Of a stretch of DNA of 55,914 bases, positions 6,492-14,581 are shown in pieces (the stretch's first letter is position 1; each line of letters begins with the position of its first letter). The position numbers and the translations under genes are program-made. Below the pieces are notes generated by a model that saw nothing but the letters and a program-made list of their open reading frames with translations, did not search any database and was not told the DNA's origin. The DNA is taken from NCBI GenBank assembly GCA_947453945.1, contig CANGJB010000019.1, forward strand, positions 1 through 55,914, read 5' to 3'. Source of the DNA: Sphingomonadaceae bacterium. Lineage in GTDB: Bacteria; Pseudomonadota; Alphaproteobacteria; Sphingomonadales; Sphingomonadaceae.

Positions 6492-9041
6492 TCAGAAGCT
6501 GAAGCGGACCGAGGCGTTGATGTTGCGGCCCAGCGCAGGCGAGATGCCGCCGACGAAAGTGCCGTTGCCCGGCTGGAAATCCGTGCCGGCCGGCCCGAGC
6601 GGGGTCAGCTTGTTGAACAGGTTGTAGGCATTGAGGCCGAGTTCGATGTTCCTGACCGGACGAACCTTGAGGTTCGCACCGACCACGTTGCCGCCCGGCC
6701 ATTGGTTGCCCGCACCGTCGAGCGTGCTGGTCACGCCGGTGATGTTGGCACCCAGCGAGACCATGTCGTTGACATCGTAGTTGGCGGCAAAGGTGTACGA
6801 CAGGTCGGGGATGTTGTTCGAGCGCTTGAACACCGAACCGGGCGCCGAGGGCTGCTTCTTCGACTTGTTGTACGTCATGTTCGCGAGGAGGCTGAACCCG
6901 CCTGCGCTGAGCGTGCCGTAGAACTCCGCACCCGTCGTCTTGTACTTGTCCGAGATGATGCAGGTGAACGTCGTCGGGCTGCCGGTGACGATCGGGCAGA
7001 TCGTCTGGCTGAGTTCGAACGTCGTGATATTGAAGTGGCTGTGATACGCGGTCAGTTCGACCGTGTAGCGCGCGCCGCCGATATCGCCGCGGTTCTTCAG
7101 GCCGACTTCGTACTGATAGACGTTGTTCGAAACCGCCGTATTGCCCTTGGCGTTGAGCGTGCCGTCAGCGTTGAAGTAGCCGCTGAAGGTCAGACGGTCA
7201 GCGTTGGCTCGCACGCCCTTCGAGGCGCGGACGAACAGGTTGAGGTTGTCCGCCGGCTTGAAGCTGGCACCGACCGACCACGAGGTGGTTGCCTTGGTGT
7301 AGTTGATCACCTCGCGCGCGCCATCGGGCAGGAAGTAGGGCAGCGTGACCTGCTGCGACGCGCCGGTCACCGGGTTCACCGCGTTCTGGGTGAGGAAGTG
7401 GGTGACAGGATCGCCCACGCCCGGGTTGGCGTTGATGCCCGAACCGGTGCCCTTGTTGATGTCGTGGCGGACCGAAGCGTCGAGCTCGAACTTGCCTACA
7501 TCGAAGATGAAGTCGGCATACGGCGCGTTGTCGGTGAAGGTGTAGTCATAGGTGCGGGCGCAACAGCCGCCCCAGTTGTTGTTGTAGCCGGTGAAGCCGT
7601 TGGCGCTGAGCAGGTTGCCCGCTGAATCCAGCAGATCAATCGGCGAGGCCGCCGGGGTCAGAGAGGCGTTGAACTGGTTCGGGTACCAATCCATCGCCAC
7701 CTTCTGGTTCATGTAGAACCAGCCGGCGGTCAGGTTGGCCTTCACAGCACCGAGATCACCCTGCCAGTTGAGCTTGGCATCGTTGACGAAGCTGCCGACA
7801 TCGCGAAGCCGCGTGTAGACCGAAACGTTGTTGTTGTAGAACGCTTCGGCGACGTCCTTGCCCTTGCCCGGGCCAGCCGAATAGACGGCGCGGGCTACGA
7901 CACCACCATTCTTGGTCGAGCCGATCAGGCCGCTAAGCGGCGAAACGCTGAGGAAGTTCGACGAGAAGCCGCCGCTCATGTTGGTGTAGCGTGCGTTGTT
8001 GTCGACAGTGATGCCGTTGTCGAACTTGTAGTGCAGCTGCGCCTGGAGCGACTGGGCATTGGTGGTGATGCCGTTCAGCGGGGTGCTGGCAAGGCCGCCG
8101 CTGTTGAAATCGACATAGTTGATATTGGTGTTGAACAGCGAGAAGTTCGACGCACGGCGCGGATCGAAGCCCGGGCAGGCTTCAAGACCGGAGACCTTGC
8201 CGCCGCTCAGGTTGCCGCAGGCAATACCGCCCTGGGTGTTGGGCTCCTGCGTGTCCTGCGCCTTGAAATAGAGGCGGAAGAAGCCGCGGTTATCATCAAA
8301 CTCGCGCGTGATGTTGCCCTTGATCAGGTACGACTTGCTGAGCTGGTAGCCCGAATGCCACGGACCATCACCGGCACCGTAGTAGCCACCGATGTTGAAA
8401 TAGGTCTTGTCGTCGAGGCCGCCCGAAAAACGGAAGCTGGCGCGGGTGTAATCGTAGGTGAGGTTGCGCTCGACCTGGATGTAGCCGCCTTCGCTGCGGT
8501 CGGTCTTGCTGATGTAGTTGATCACCGCGCCGGGCGCCTGGCTGGCGAGCGTTGCAGCGGTGCCGCCACGGATCGCATCGACGCGCGCATCGATCGGGCT
8601 CGACTTGGTCCAGTAGTCGTTGTTGCCGAACTGGATATCGCCGAAGAGCACGGTGGGCAGGCCATCTTCCTGCAATTGCACGAAGGTGGCACCGCCGGTG
8701 GCGACGGGCAGGCCGCGCACGGCGAAGTTGCCGTTGCCGCCCGGGCCCGAAACGTTGGGCTGAAGACCCGGCAGCAGGCGGAGCAGATCGCCTTCCGACA
8801 TCGGGCGGAAGTTGGCGATGACCGACGCATCAACCGACGAGATCGAGACCGAGCTGTCGAGCTTGCTCTTGGTGCCGGTCGAGGCGGTGACGACGATTTC
8901 GCTCAGCGTGTCACCAGCAGTGTCAGTCGCGGAGGCTTCGGCAGCGGCGGGCGCGGCGGCTTGCGCGTGAGCAGGTGCCGACAGGCCGGCAATGGCCAGC
9001 GCAAAAACGGATGCACACGATTGCATTGCGGTTAGCTTCAC
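6492..9041 (-). CDS. TonB-dependent outer-membrane receptor
   Basis: Protein of 849 residues. It begins with a signal peptide ending at about AHA-QA (residue 27), followed by an Ala-rich linker, a TonB-box-like DTLSEIVVTAS and a plug domain with SEGDLLRLLPGLQPN and NFAVRGLPV. A long beta-barrel follows, ending in NASVRFSF with the C-terminal Phe of outer-membrane barrels. GTG at 9041 is chosen because GGGAGGAT sits just upstream. The locus context (GH68, fructokinase, LacI) points to energised uptake of an oligosaccharide such as a sucrose-family sugar. No SusD-type partner is present. A strong terminator follows. The exact ligand is inference. Confidence 0.93.
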   Translation of the reverse strand: MKLTAMQSCASVFALAIAGLSAPAHAQAAAPAAAEASATDTAGDTLSEIVVTASTGTKSKLDSSVSISSVDASVIANFRPMSEGDLLRLLPGLQPNVSGPGGNGNFAVRGLPVATGGATFVQLQEDGLPTVLFGDIQFGNNDYWTKSSPIDARVDAIRGGTAATLASQAPGAVINYISKTDRSEGGYIQVERNLTYDYTRASFRFSGGLDDKTYFNIGGYYGAGDGPWHSGYQLSKSYLIKGNITREFDDNRGFFRLYFKAQDTQEPNTQGGIACGNLSGGKVSGLEACPGFDPRRASNFSLFNTNINYVDFNSGGLASTPLNGITTNAQSLQAQLHYKFDNGITVDNNARYTNMSGGFSSNFLSVSPLSGLIGSTKNGGVVARAVYSAGPGKGKDVAEAFYNNNVSVYTRLRDVGSFVNDAKLNWQGDLGAVKANLTAGWFYMNQKVAMDWYPNQFNASLTPAASPIDLLDSAGNLLSANGFTGYNNNWGGCCARTYDYTFTDNAPYADFIFDVGKFELDASVRHDINKGTGSGINANPGVGDPVTHFLTQNAVNPVTGASQQVTLPYFLPDGAREVINYTKATTSWSVGASFKPADNLNLFVRASKGVRANADRLTFSGYFNADGTLNAKGNTAVSNNVYQYEVGLKNRGDIGGARYTVELTAYHSHFNITTFELSQTICPIVTGSPTTFTCIISDKYKTTGAEFYGTLSAGGFSLLANMTYNKSKKQPSAPGSVFKRSNNIPDLSYTFAANYDVNDMVSLGANITGVTSTLDGAGNQWPGGNVVGANLKVRPVRNIELGLNAYNLFNKLTPLGPAGTDFQPGNGTFVGGISPALGRNINASVRFSF

Positions 9042-9385
9042 AGATATCCTCCCGGTTGCGAGCACTTTTGTGCGTGCTTACGCCGCGAATCGATAGCTCG
9101 AAACGCTTACGTGGCGTCTCTCTGGCAAAAGCGCCGAGTGACTGCAAGCGCCAATTCAAGCGATTGAATCCACTCTTGCACGAGATGTGGCAAACTGTGT
9201 CTTCCCTGCATCGCTCCTTGACGGACCAGCCGCAAAGGGATCGGGTGATCACGAGACCATCGCCCCTCTTGACGTTTACGTAAAGTGGAAGGATGGAGGG
9301 CGTGAGAGAACGGCGCCGTATGCGGTGTCCGAGTCTCGCTGCATCAGGCCTATAAAAGGGCCGTGAACTCAAAAGGGAGAGCGCC
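9042..9385. promoter_or_regulatory. Control region between the TonB receptor and acyl-CoA dehydrogenase genes
   Basis: No gene was seen in these 344 bases. The segment is AT-richer than its flanks and should hold the divergent promoters. It contains GCTTACG twice (9076-9082 and 9105-9111) and a perfect ten-base palindrome TTTACGTAAA at 9275-9284. A plus-strand ribosome site (GGGAGAG) precedes the ATG at 9386. Confidence 0.6.
9098..9111. promoter_or_regulatory. Candidate LacI-family operator
   Basis: TCGAAACGCTTACG fits the LacI/GalR/CcpA-type pattern with a central CG flanked by AA.CG.T. It lies 57-70 bases upstream of the GTG start of the TonB receptor. The nearest regulator is the LacI-type gene of the same locus. 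This is pattern recognition only. Confidence 0.4.
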
Positions 9386-10579
9386 ATGCATCTTGATTTC
9401 AGCCCCGAGGATCTGGCCTTCCAGCAGGAAGTGCGCGCCTTCATCGCCGAGAGCTATCCGGCCGAACTGCGCGGCAAGCAGGATGAGGGCGACGAGCTTT
9501 CGAAGGAAGATTTCCTCTCCTGGCACAAGGTCCTCGCCAAGAAGGGCTGGGTCGCTCCGGCATGGCCCGTGGAATACGGCGGCACCGGCTGGACCGCGAC
9601 GCAGCGCTACATCTGGTCGGAAGAAACGGCGCGGGCTGACTGCATTCGCCTGATGCCCTTCGGCCTCTCGATGGTCGGCCCGGTGATCTACACTTTCGGC
9701 ACGCCCGAACAGAAGGCGAAGTACCTCCCCCGCATCCTTTCGGGCGAGGACTGGTGGTGCCAGGGCTATTCGGAGCCGGGTTCGGGATCTGACCTTGCTT
9801 CGCTGCGCACCAAGGCTGTGCGAGATGGCGATCACTACGTGGTCAACGGCCAGAAGACCTGGACGACGATGGCGCAGCATGCCGACTGGGGCTTCTTCCT
9901 CGTCCGCACCGATCCTGATGCCAAGCAGCAGGAAGGCATCTCGTTCCTGCTCATCGACATGAAGACGCCCGGCATCACCGTTCGCCCGATCATTACCCTC
10001 GGCGGCGAGCACGAGGTCAACGAAGTGTGGCTGGAAGACGTGCGCGTGCCGGTGGAGAACCGGGTCTATGAAGAGAACAAGGGCTGGACTTGCGCCAAGT
10101 TCCTCCTCGCCCACGAGCGCACCGGGATCGCCGGGGTCGCGGCCTCCAAGCGCGGCGTCGAGAAGGTCAAGACCATCGCCCGCGCCGAGATGGACGGCGA
10201 CAAGCCGCTGATCGCCAACGCGTTCTTCAAGCGCAAGATCGCCGAGCTGGAAATGGACCTGACGGCGCTGGAATTCACCGAGCTGCGCAGCCTTGCCGGT
10301 GAAAGCGCCGGCAAGGGCCCGGGGCCGGAATCGAGCCTGCTCAAGATAAAGGGTTCGGAAATCCAGCAGCGCCTGACCGAGCTGACGCTGGAAGCGGTGG
10401 GCCACTATGGCGCGCCCTATTTCCGCGGTTTCGGAGAGGGCGACAATGCGCACCCGATCGGCCCGGACTACGCGCACCGCGCCGCGCCGACCTACTTCAA
10501 CACCCGCAAGACGACGATCTACGGCGGCTCGAACGAGATCCAGCGCAATATCATCGCGAAGATGGTGCTCGGGCTCTGA
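9386..10579 (+). CDS. Acyl-CoA dehydrogenase, large-subunit type
   Basis: Flavoprotein of 397 residues oxidising an acyl-CoA thioester at the alpha-beta bond. Visible signatures are the flavin/substrate motif GYSEPGSGSDLASLRTKA (around residue 130), NGQKTWTT and the C-terminal TIYGGSNEIQRNIIAKMVLGL-type end, of which the core is YGGSNEIQRNIIAK. The ATG at 9386 follows GGGAGAG. A second acyl-CoA dehydrogenase gene follows on the same strand, as in pimeloyl-CoA (PimC/PimD) and steroid-type heterotetrameric dehydrogenases, in which one subunit contributes the active base. The usual catalytic Glu cannot be placed with certainty here. The substrate is unknown; a bulky or dicarboxylic acyl-CoA is a guess from the two-subunit layout. 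Confidence 0.9.
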   Translation: MHLDFSPEDLAFQQEVRAFIAESYPAELRGKQDEGDELSKEDFLSWHKVLAKKGWVAPAWPVEYGGTGWTATQRYIWSEETARADCIRLMPFGLSMVGPVIYTFGTPEQKAKYLPRILSGEDWWCQGYSEPGSGSDLASLRTKAVRDGDHYVVNGQKTWTTMAQHADWGFFLVRTDPDAKQQEGISFLLIDMKTPGITVRPIITLGGEHEVNEVWLEDVRVPVENRVYEENKGWTCAKFLLAHERTGIAGVAASKRGVEKVKTIARAEMDGDKPLIANAFFKRKIAELEMDLTALEFTELRSLAGESAGKGPGPESSLLKIKGSEIQQRLTELTLEAVGHYGAPYFRGFGEGDNAHPIGPDYAHRAAPTYFNTRKTTIYGGSNEIQRNIIAKMVLGL

Positions 10580-10589
10580 GGATATGTGA

Positions 10590-10617
10590 GGCCGCCGCCC
10601 GTGCAGGAGCGGCGGCC
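10590..10617. other. GC-rich intercistronic hairpin
   Basis: GGCCGCCGC (10590-10598) pairs perfectly with GCGGCGGCC (10609-10617) around a ten-base loop. No T-run follows on the plus strand. It separates the two acyl-CoA dehydrogenase genes and may stabilise the upstream message end or tune the ratio of the subunits. Confidence 0.55.
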
Positions 10618-10637
10618 CAGTTTGGGAATTGAGGACA

Positions 10638-11768
10638 ATGGATTTCAGCTACACCGAAACGCAGGTCATGCTGCGCGACACCCTCGCGCGCTTTCTGGCC
10701 GACACGTATGACTTCGAGACGCGCAAGAAGATGTTGGTCCGCCCCGAAGGCCGCGACCCGGGCATCTGGAAGGCGCTCGCGACCGAGCTGGGCATTCTGG
10801 GCGCGCCCTTTGCCGAAGAGCACGGCGGCCTTGGCGGCGGCGCGCTCGAAAACATGATCATGATGGAAGAGCTGGGCAAGGTCATCGCGGTCGAGCCTTA
10901 TCTCCAGACCGTGGTGATCGGCGGCGGCGCGATGAAGGCAGCCGGCGGCGCCATGGCCGATGCGGTGATCCCCGAGATCATCGCAGGCAATGCCGTCATC
11001 GCTTTTGCTTACGCCGAGCCGCAGGGCCGCTATGACCTTGCCAACATCCGCACCAGCGCCAAGGCGGACGGCGCGGGCTATGTGCTTTCAGGCCACAAGG
11101 CGGTGGTCTATGCCGCGCCTTGGGCGACGCACCTGCTCGTCACCGCGCGCACCGGCGGGTCCACACGCGAACGCTCGGGCGTGGAGCTGTTCCTGATCGA
11201 GGCAAACCTCCCTGGCATCGTGCGGCGCGACTATCCGACCGTCGACGGCTTCCAGGCGAGCGAGATCTACTTCGAGAACGTGGCGATCCCCGGCGATGCG
11301 CTGATCCCCGGCGGCATCGACCTGATCGAACTGCTGGTTGACGAAGCGACCATGGCCGTGTGCGGCGAGGCTATCGGGATCAGCCGCAAGCTGCACGAGG
11401 GCACGCTCGACTACATCAAGCAGCGCAAACAGTTTGGCCAGCCGATCGGCAAGTTCCAGGTGCTGCAGCACCGCATGGCCGACATCTTCATCGAGGTGGA
11501 GCAGATCGCCTCGATGGCGCTGATGGGCACGCTCAAGCTGGATCTGCCGGCTGCCGAGCGCAAGGCGGCGGTGAGCCTGGCCAAGGCCAAGGTCTCGCGC
11601 TCGATCAACTTCGTGGGCCAGAACGCGATCCAGACGCATGGCGGAATCGGCATCACCGTGGAGCTCTCCATCGGCCACTATTTCAAGCGCGGCACGATGA
11701 TCGAGAACCAGTTCGGCTCGGCGGACTTCCACCTCGGCCGGTTCGAAGACCTGACGCTGGCGGCGTAA
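10638..11768 (+). CDS. Acyl-CoA dehydrogenase, small-subunit type
   Basis: Protein of 376 residues, shorter and more divergent than the gene before it. It starts MDFSYTETQVMLRDTLARF, has a helical N-terminal domain, a middle beta domain with VLSGHKAVVYAAPWATH, and the C-terminal helical bundle with KFQVLQHRMADIFIEVEQI and QTHGGIGITVE, which contacts FAD in this family. ATG at 10638 has GAGGA only two bases away and GGGA ten bases away; an in-frame TTG lies at 10629. It most likely forms a heterotetramer with the product of 9386-10579. The substrate is unknown. Confidence 0.88.
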   Translation: MDFSYTETQVMLRDTLARFLADTYDFETRKKMLVRPEGRDPGIWKALATELGILGAPFAEEHGGLGGGALENMIMMEELGKVIAVEPYLQTVVIGGGAMKAAGGAMADAVIPEIIAGNAVIAFAYAEPQGRYDLANIRTSAKADGAGYVLSGHKAVVYAAPWATHLLVTARTGGSTRERSGVELFLIEANLPGIVRRDYPTVDGFQASEIYFENVAIPGDALIPGGIDLIELLVDEATMAVCGEAIGISRKLHEGTLDYIKQRKQFGQPIGKFQVLQHRMADIFIEVEQIASMALMGTLKLDLPAAERKAAVSLAKAKVSRSINFVGQNAIQTHGGIGITVELSIGHYFKRGTMIENQFGSADFHLGRFEDLTLAA

Positions 11769-11776
11769 CCCGAAGG

Positions 11777-11866
11777 TTCGTCATTGCGAGCGTAGCGAAG
11801 CAATCCAGAGCGTCAGCGCACAGCGGCTCTGGATTGCTTCGTCGCTACGCTCCTCGCAATGACGAA
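11777..11866. repeat. Interspersed inverted repeat, TTCGTCATTGCGAGCGTAGCGAAGCAATCC type
   Basis: The left arm (11777-11811) reads TTCGTCATTGCGAGCGTAGC and on to CAATCCAGAG; the right arm (about 11826-11866) is its near-perfect reverse complement, separated by about 14 bases. This is another repeat class common in sphingomonad and related genomes. It sits between convergent genes and could end transcription from both sides. Confidence 0.8.
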
Positions 11867-11883
11867 AGTTGGAGGGCGATGGC

Positions 11884-12855
11884 TCAGACCATCCCGGCCA
11901 GCCGCTCGCGGATGATCGCATTGGCCTGCGCCATGATGCGATCGACCAGTTCCTTGCACGTCGGGATATCGTGGATCAGGCCCGCGACCATGCCGCAGCT
12001 CCACGCGCCGGCTTCCATATCGCCGTCCATCATGATGCGCGGGTAGACGCCGGCAACTTCTTCGATGATGTCCTCGAATTTGATGTCGGGCCCGAGGCGG
12101 CGTTCCTTTTCGAGGAGGCGTTCGACTGCGGCGTTGGTCAGCACGCGTTCGGTGTTGCGCAGCGGGCGCATCACGAGGCGCGTATCGAGTTCGGAGGCGG
12201 CAACGAGTGCCTGCTTCACCTTTTCATGCACCGGCGCTTCCTTGGTGGCGATGAAGCGGGTGCCCATGTTGATGCCTTCCGCGCCCAGTGCCAGCGCGGC
12301 GACGAGGCTGCGGCCATCGGCCATGCCGCCCGAGGCGACAAAGGGAATGGTGAGTTCTTCCGCCGCGCGGGGCAGCAGGATGAAGTTCGGGATATCGTCC
12401 TCGCCCGGGTGGCCGCCGCATTCGAAGCCATCGACCGAGATCGCATCGCAGCCCACGTTCTGCGCCTTCACGCTGTGGCGCACTGAGGTGCACTTGTGGA
12501 TCACCTTGATCCCGGCGTCCTTGAAATAGGGCAGGAACGGCGCAGGGTTGTTGCCCGCCGTCTCCACGATCTTGACCCCGCCTTCGATGATCGCGCGGAT
12601 ATAGCCGGGATAATCGGGTGAATTGACCGTGGGCAGGAAGGTGAGGTTCACGCCGAAGGGCTTGTCCGTCATGTCCTTGCAGCGCGCGATTTCGTTGGCG
12701 AGATCGGCGGGGGTCTTTTGCGTAAGGCCGGTGATGATGCCCAGCCCGCCCGCGTTGGAAACGGCGGCGGCCATTTCGGCAAAGCCGACATAGTGCATGC
12801 CGCCCTGGATGATCGGATGCTCGATGCCGAACAGTTCGGTGATGCGGGTCTTCAT
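11884..12855 (-). CDS. Nitronate monooxygenase family protein
   Basis: FMN enzyme of 323 residues with a TIM-barrel fold. It starts MKTRITELFGIEHPIIQGGM, with the PIIQGGM motif typical of 2-nitropropane dioxygenase/nitronate monooxygenase. GVNLTFLPTVNS, the AGNNP loop, DGFECGGHPGEDD and the phosphate-binding FVASGGMADGRS and GAEGINMGTRF follow in order. ATG at 12855 is supported by GGGAGAG seven bases upstream; the open frame beyond it has no homology. In this family many members are not true nitronate oxidases, and the acyl-CoA dehydrogenase neighbours hint at a role in a degradation pathway. The real substrate is unknown. Confidence 0.88.
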   Translation of the reverse strand: MKTRITELFGIEHPIIQGGMHYVGFAEMAAAVSNAGGLGIITGLTQKTPADLANEIARCKDMTDKPFGVNLTFLPTVNSPDYPGYIRAIIEGGVKIVETAGNNPAPFLPYFKDAGIKVIHKCTSVRHSVKAQNVGCDAISVDGFECGGHPGEDDIPNFILLPRAAEELTIPFVASGGMADGRSLVAALALGAEGINMGTRFIATKEAPVHEKVKQALVAASELDTRLVMRPLRNTERVLTNAAVERLLEKERRLGPDIKFEDIIEEVAGVYPRIMMDGDMEAGAWSCGMVAGLIHDIPTCKELVDRIMAQANAIIRERLAGMV

Positions 12856-12929
12856 GATTGGTCTCTCCCTTTTGCGCAGGAGATTGGACATGGCGAAGGC
12901 TCCGCGCAAGGGGCCCAGTTTGATGCCGG

Positions 12930-13742
12930 CTACTTCTGGCAGGAAGCGCAGAAGAAGGTGGAACGTCCGCCCTGCGGAACGCGGCTCACCGGCTTGCCGC
13001 AGTGGCACGGTTCGCCCTCGCGGCCATAGACGCGCCAGTCCTTGGCGAAATAGCCCAGCTCGCCATCAGGGCGAACATAGTCACGCAAAGTCGAGCCGCC
13101 GGCGCGAATCGCTTCCTCCAGCACGGCGCGGATTTCCGGCACGAGCCGCCCCAGCGCGGCGCGGCTGACTTTGCCTGCCTCACGCTCCGGGTGGATACCT
13201 GCGCGGTGCAGCGCCTCGCACACATAGATATTGCCGAGCCCGGCCACGATCCGCTGATCGAGCAGCAGGAGCTTCACCGCTGCGAACCGGTCTTCGAACG
13301 CAGCAGCGAGGTGGGCAGATGTGAGCCCCGGGCCAAGTGGCTCGGGCCCCAGCGCGGCGAACTGCGGCCAGCGATCCAGCGCGGCGGTATCGACGAGATC
13401 CACCGAGCCGAATCGGCGGGCGTCATTCAGCGCCAGAACCTGGCCCTTCCCTGTCTCGATCACGAGATGATCGTGCTTGCCGATCTCGTCCGGATCGATC
13501 CGCCAGCGCCCGCTCATGCCAAGGTGGAAGACCATGGTCTGCTCGCGATCTAGGTGGATGAGCCCATACTTGGCGCGGCGGGAAAGGCCTGTCACCCGCG
13601 CGCCGGTGAGCGCCTGCACAAGGCCCGGCGGGAACGGACGGCGCAGGTCTGGCCGGTTGACTTGCACGCGCGTGAGCACCTGCCCATCAAGGACAGTAGC
13701 AAGGCCGCGGACGGTGGTTTCTACCTCGGGTAATTCGGGCAT
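12930..13742 (-). CDS. mutM: Formamidopyrimidine-DNA glycosylase
   Basis: DNA repair enzyme of 270 residues that removes 8-oxoguanine and formamidopyrimidines and nicks the strand. The mature N-terminus is PELPEVETTVRGL, with the catalytic Pro and Glu. HLGMSGRWR and LNDARRFGSVDLV follow, and the helix-two-turn-helix motif lies near GLGNIYVCEALHRAGIHP. The C-terminal zinc finger is complete, CHCGKP then FCASCQK. It is divergent from ubiE, 60 bases apart, an order common in alphaproteobacteria. Confidence 0.97.
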   Translation of the reverse strand: MPELPEVETTVRGLATVLDGQVLTRVQVNRPDLRRPFPPGLVQALTGARVTGLSRRAKYGLIHLDREQTMVFHLGMSGRWRIDPDEIGKHDHLVIETGKGQVLALNDARRFGSVDLVDTAALDRWPQFAALGPEPLGPGLTSAHLAAAFEDRFAAVKLLLLDQRIVAGLGNIYVCEALHRAGIHPEREAGKVSRAALGRLVPEIRAVLEEAIRAGGSTLRDYVRPDGELGYFAKDWRVYGREGEPCHCGKPVSRVPQGGRSTFFCASCQK

Positions 13743-13802
13743 ATCAGCTTTGCCCCTAACAGGCTTTGCGGTGACGGCAATTCCCTCCTAAAGGCGCGAG
13801 GT

Positions 13803-14564
13803 ATGACAGCAGATCTGAACGCAGAAACTGGCGAAGCCGAAACCGTCTCGTTCGGCTACGAGGACGTTCCCATCGAAGAGAAAGCCGCCCGCGTCGGCGC
13901 GGTGTTTTCCTCGGTGGCGAAGAGCTACGACCGGATGAACGATGCCATGTCGGTGGGCATGCACCGTTTGTGGAAGGACCGTTTCGTGCGCCGGGTAAAG
14001 CCGCGCGAGGGCGAGGCGATCCTCGACATGGCCGGCGGCACCGGCGACATCGCGTTTCGCATGGCGCGCCACGGCGCATCGATCACGGTTTCTGACATCA
14101 ACCAGGACATGCTGGATGTGGGCATCGAACGCGCGGTGGAGCGCGGGATTGATGGCCTTGTCTGGTCGCGCCAGAACGCCGAGGAGCTGAGCTTCGGCGA
14201 CCGGTTCTTCAACGCCTATACGATCGCGTTCGGCATCCGCAACGTGACCCGGATCGACAAGGCGCTGGCCGAGGCGCACCGCGTGCTGAAGCCGGGCGGG
14301 CGCTTTTTCTGCCTCGAATTCTCGACAACCGAATGGCCGGGCTTTGCCGAGGTCTATGATCTCTATTCGCACCGCGTGGTGCCGCAGCTGGGCCAGATGA
14401 TTGCGGGCGATGCCGCTTCCTATCGCTATCTCATCGAATCGATCCGCCGCTTCCCCAAGATGCGCGAGTTCGAGGGCATGATTCGCGAGGCAGGCTTCCG
14501 CCACACCAAGGTTGAGCCGATTCTGGGCGGCGTGGTGGCGATCCATTCGGGCTGGAAGATCTAG
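13803..14564 (+). CDS. ubiE: Ubiquinone/menaquinone C-methyltransferase UbiE
   Basis: SAM-dependent methyltransferase of 253 residues, acting in ubiquinone synthesis on 2-polyprenyl-6-methoxy-1,4-benzoquinol. Signatures are VFSSVAKSYDRMNDAMS at the start, the SAM motif LDMAGGTGDIAFR, FGIRNVTRIDKALAEAHRV and LKPGGRFFCLEFS. It begins divergently from mutM and is followed after 17 bases by ubiB, with which it should form an operon. Confidence 0.97.
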   Translation: MTADLNAETGEAETVSFGYEDVPIEEKAARVGAVFSSVAKSYDRMNDAMSVGMHRLWKDRFVRRVKPREGEAILDMAGGTGDIAFRMARHGASITVSDINQDMLDVGIERAVERGIDGLVWSRQNAEELSFGDRFFNAYTIAFGIRNVTRIDKALAEAHRVLKPGGRFFCLEFSTTEWPGFAEVYDLYSHRVVPQLGQMIAGDAASYRYLIESIRRFPKMREFEGMIREAGFRHTKVEPILGGVVAIHSGWKI

Positions 14565-14581
14565 AGCCTGAGGCCAGTACG

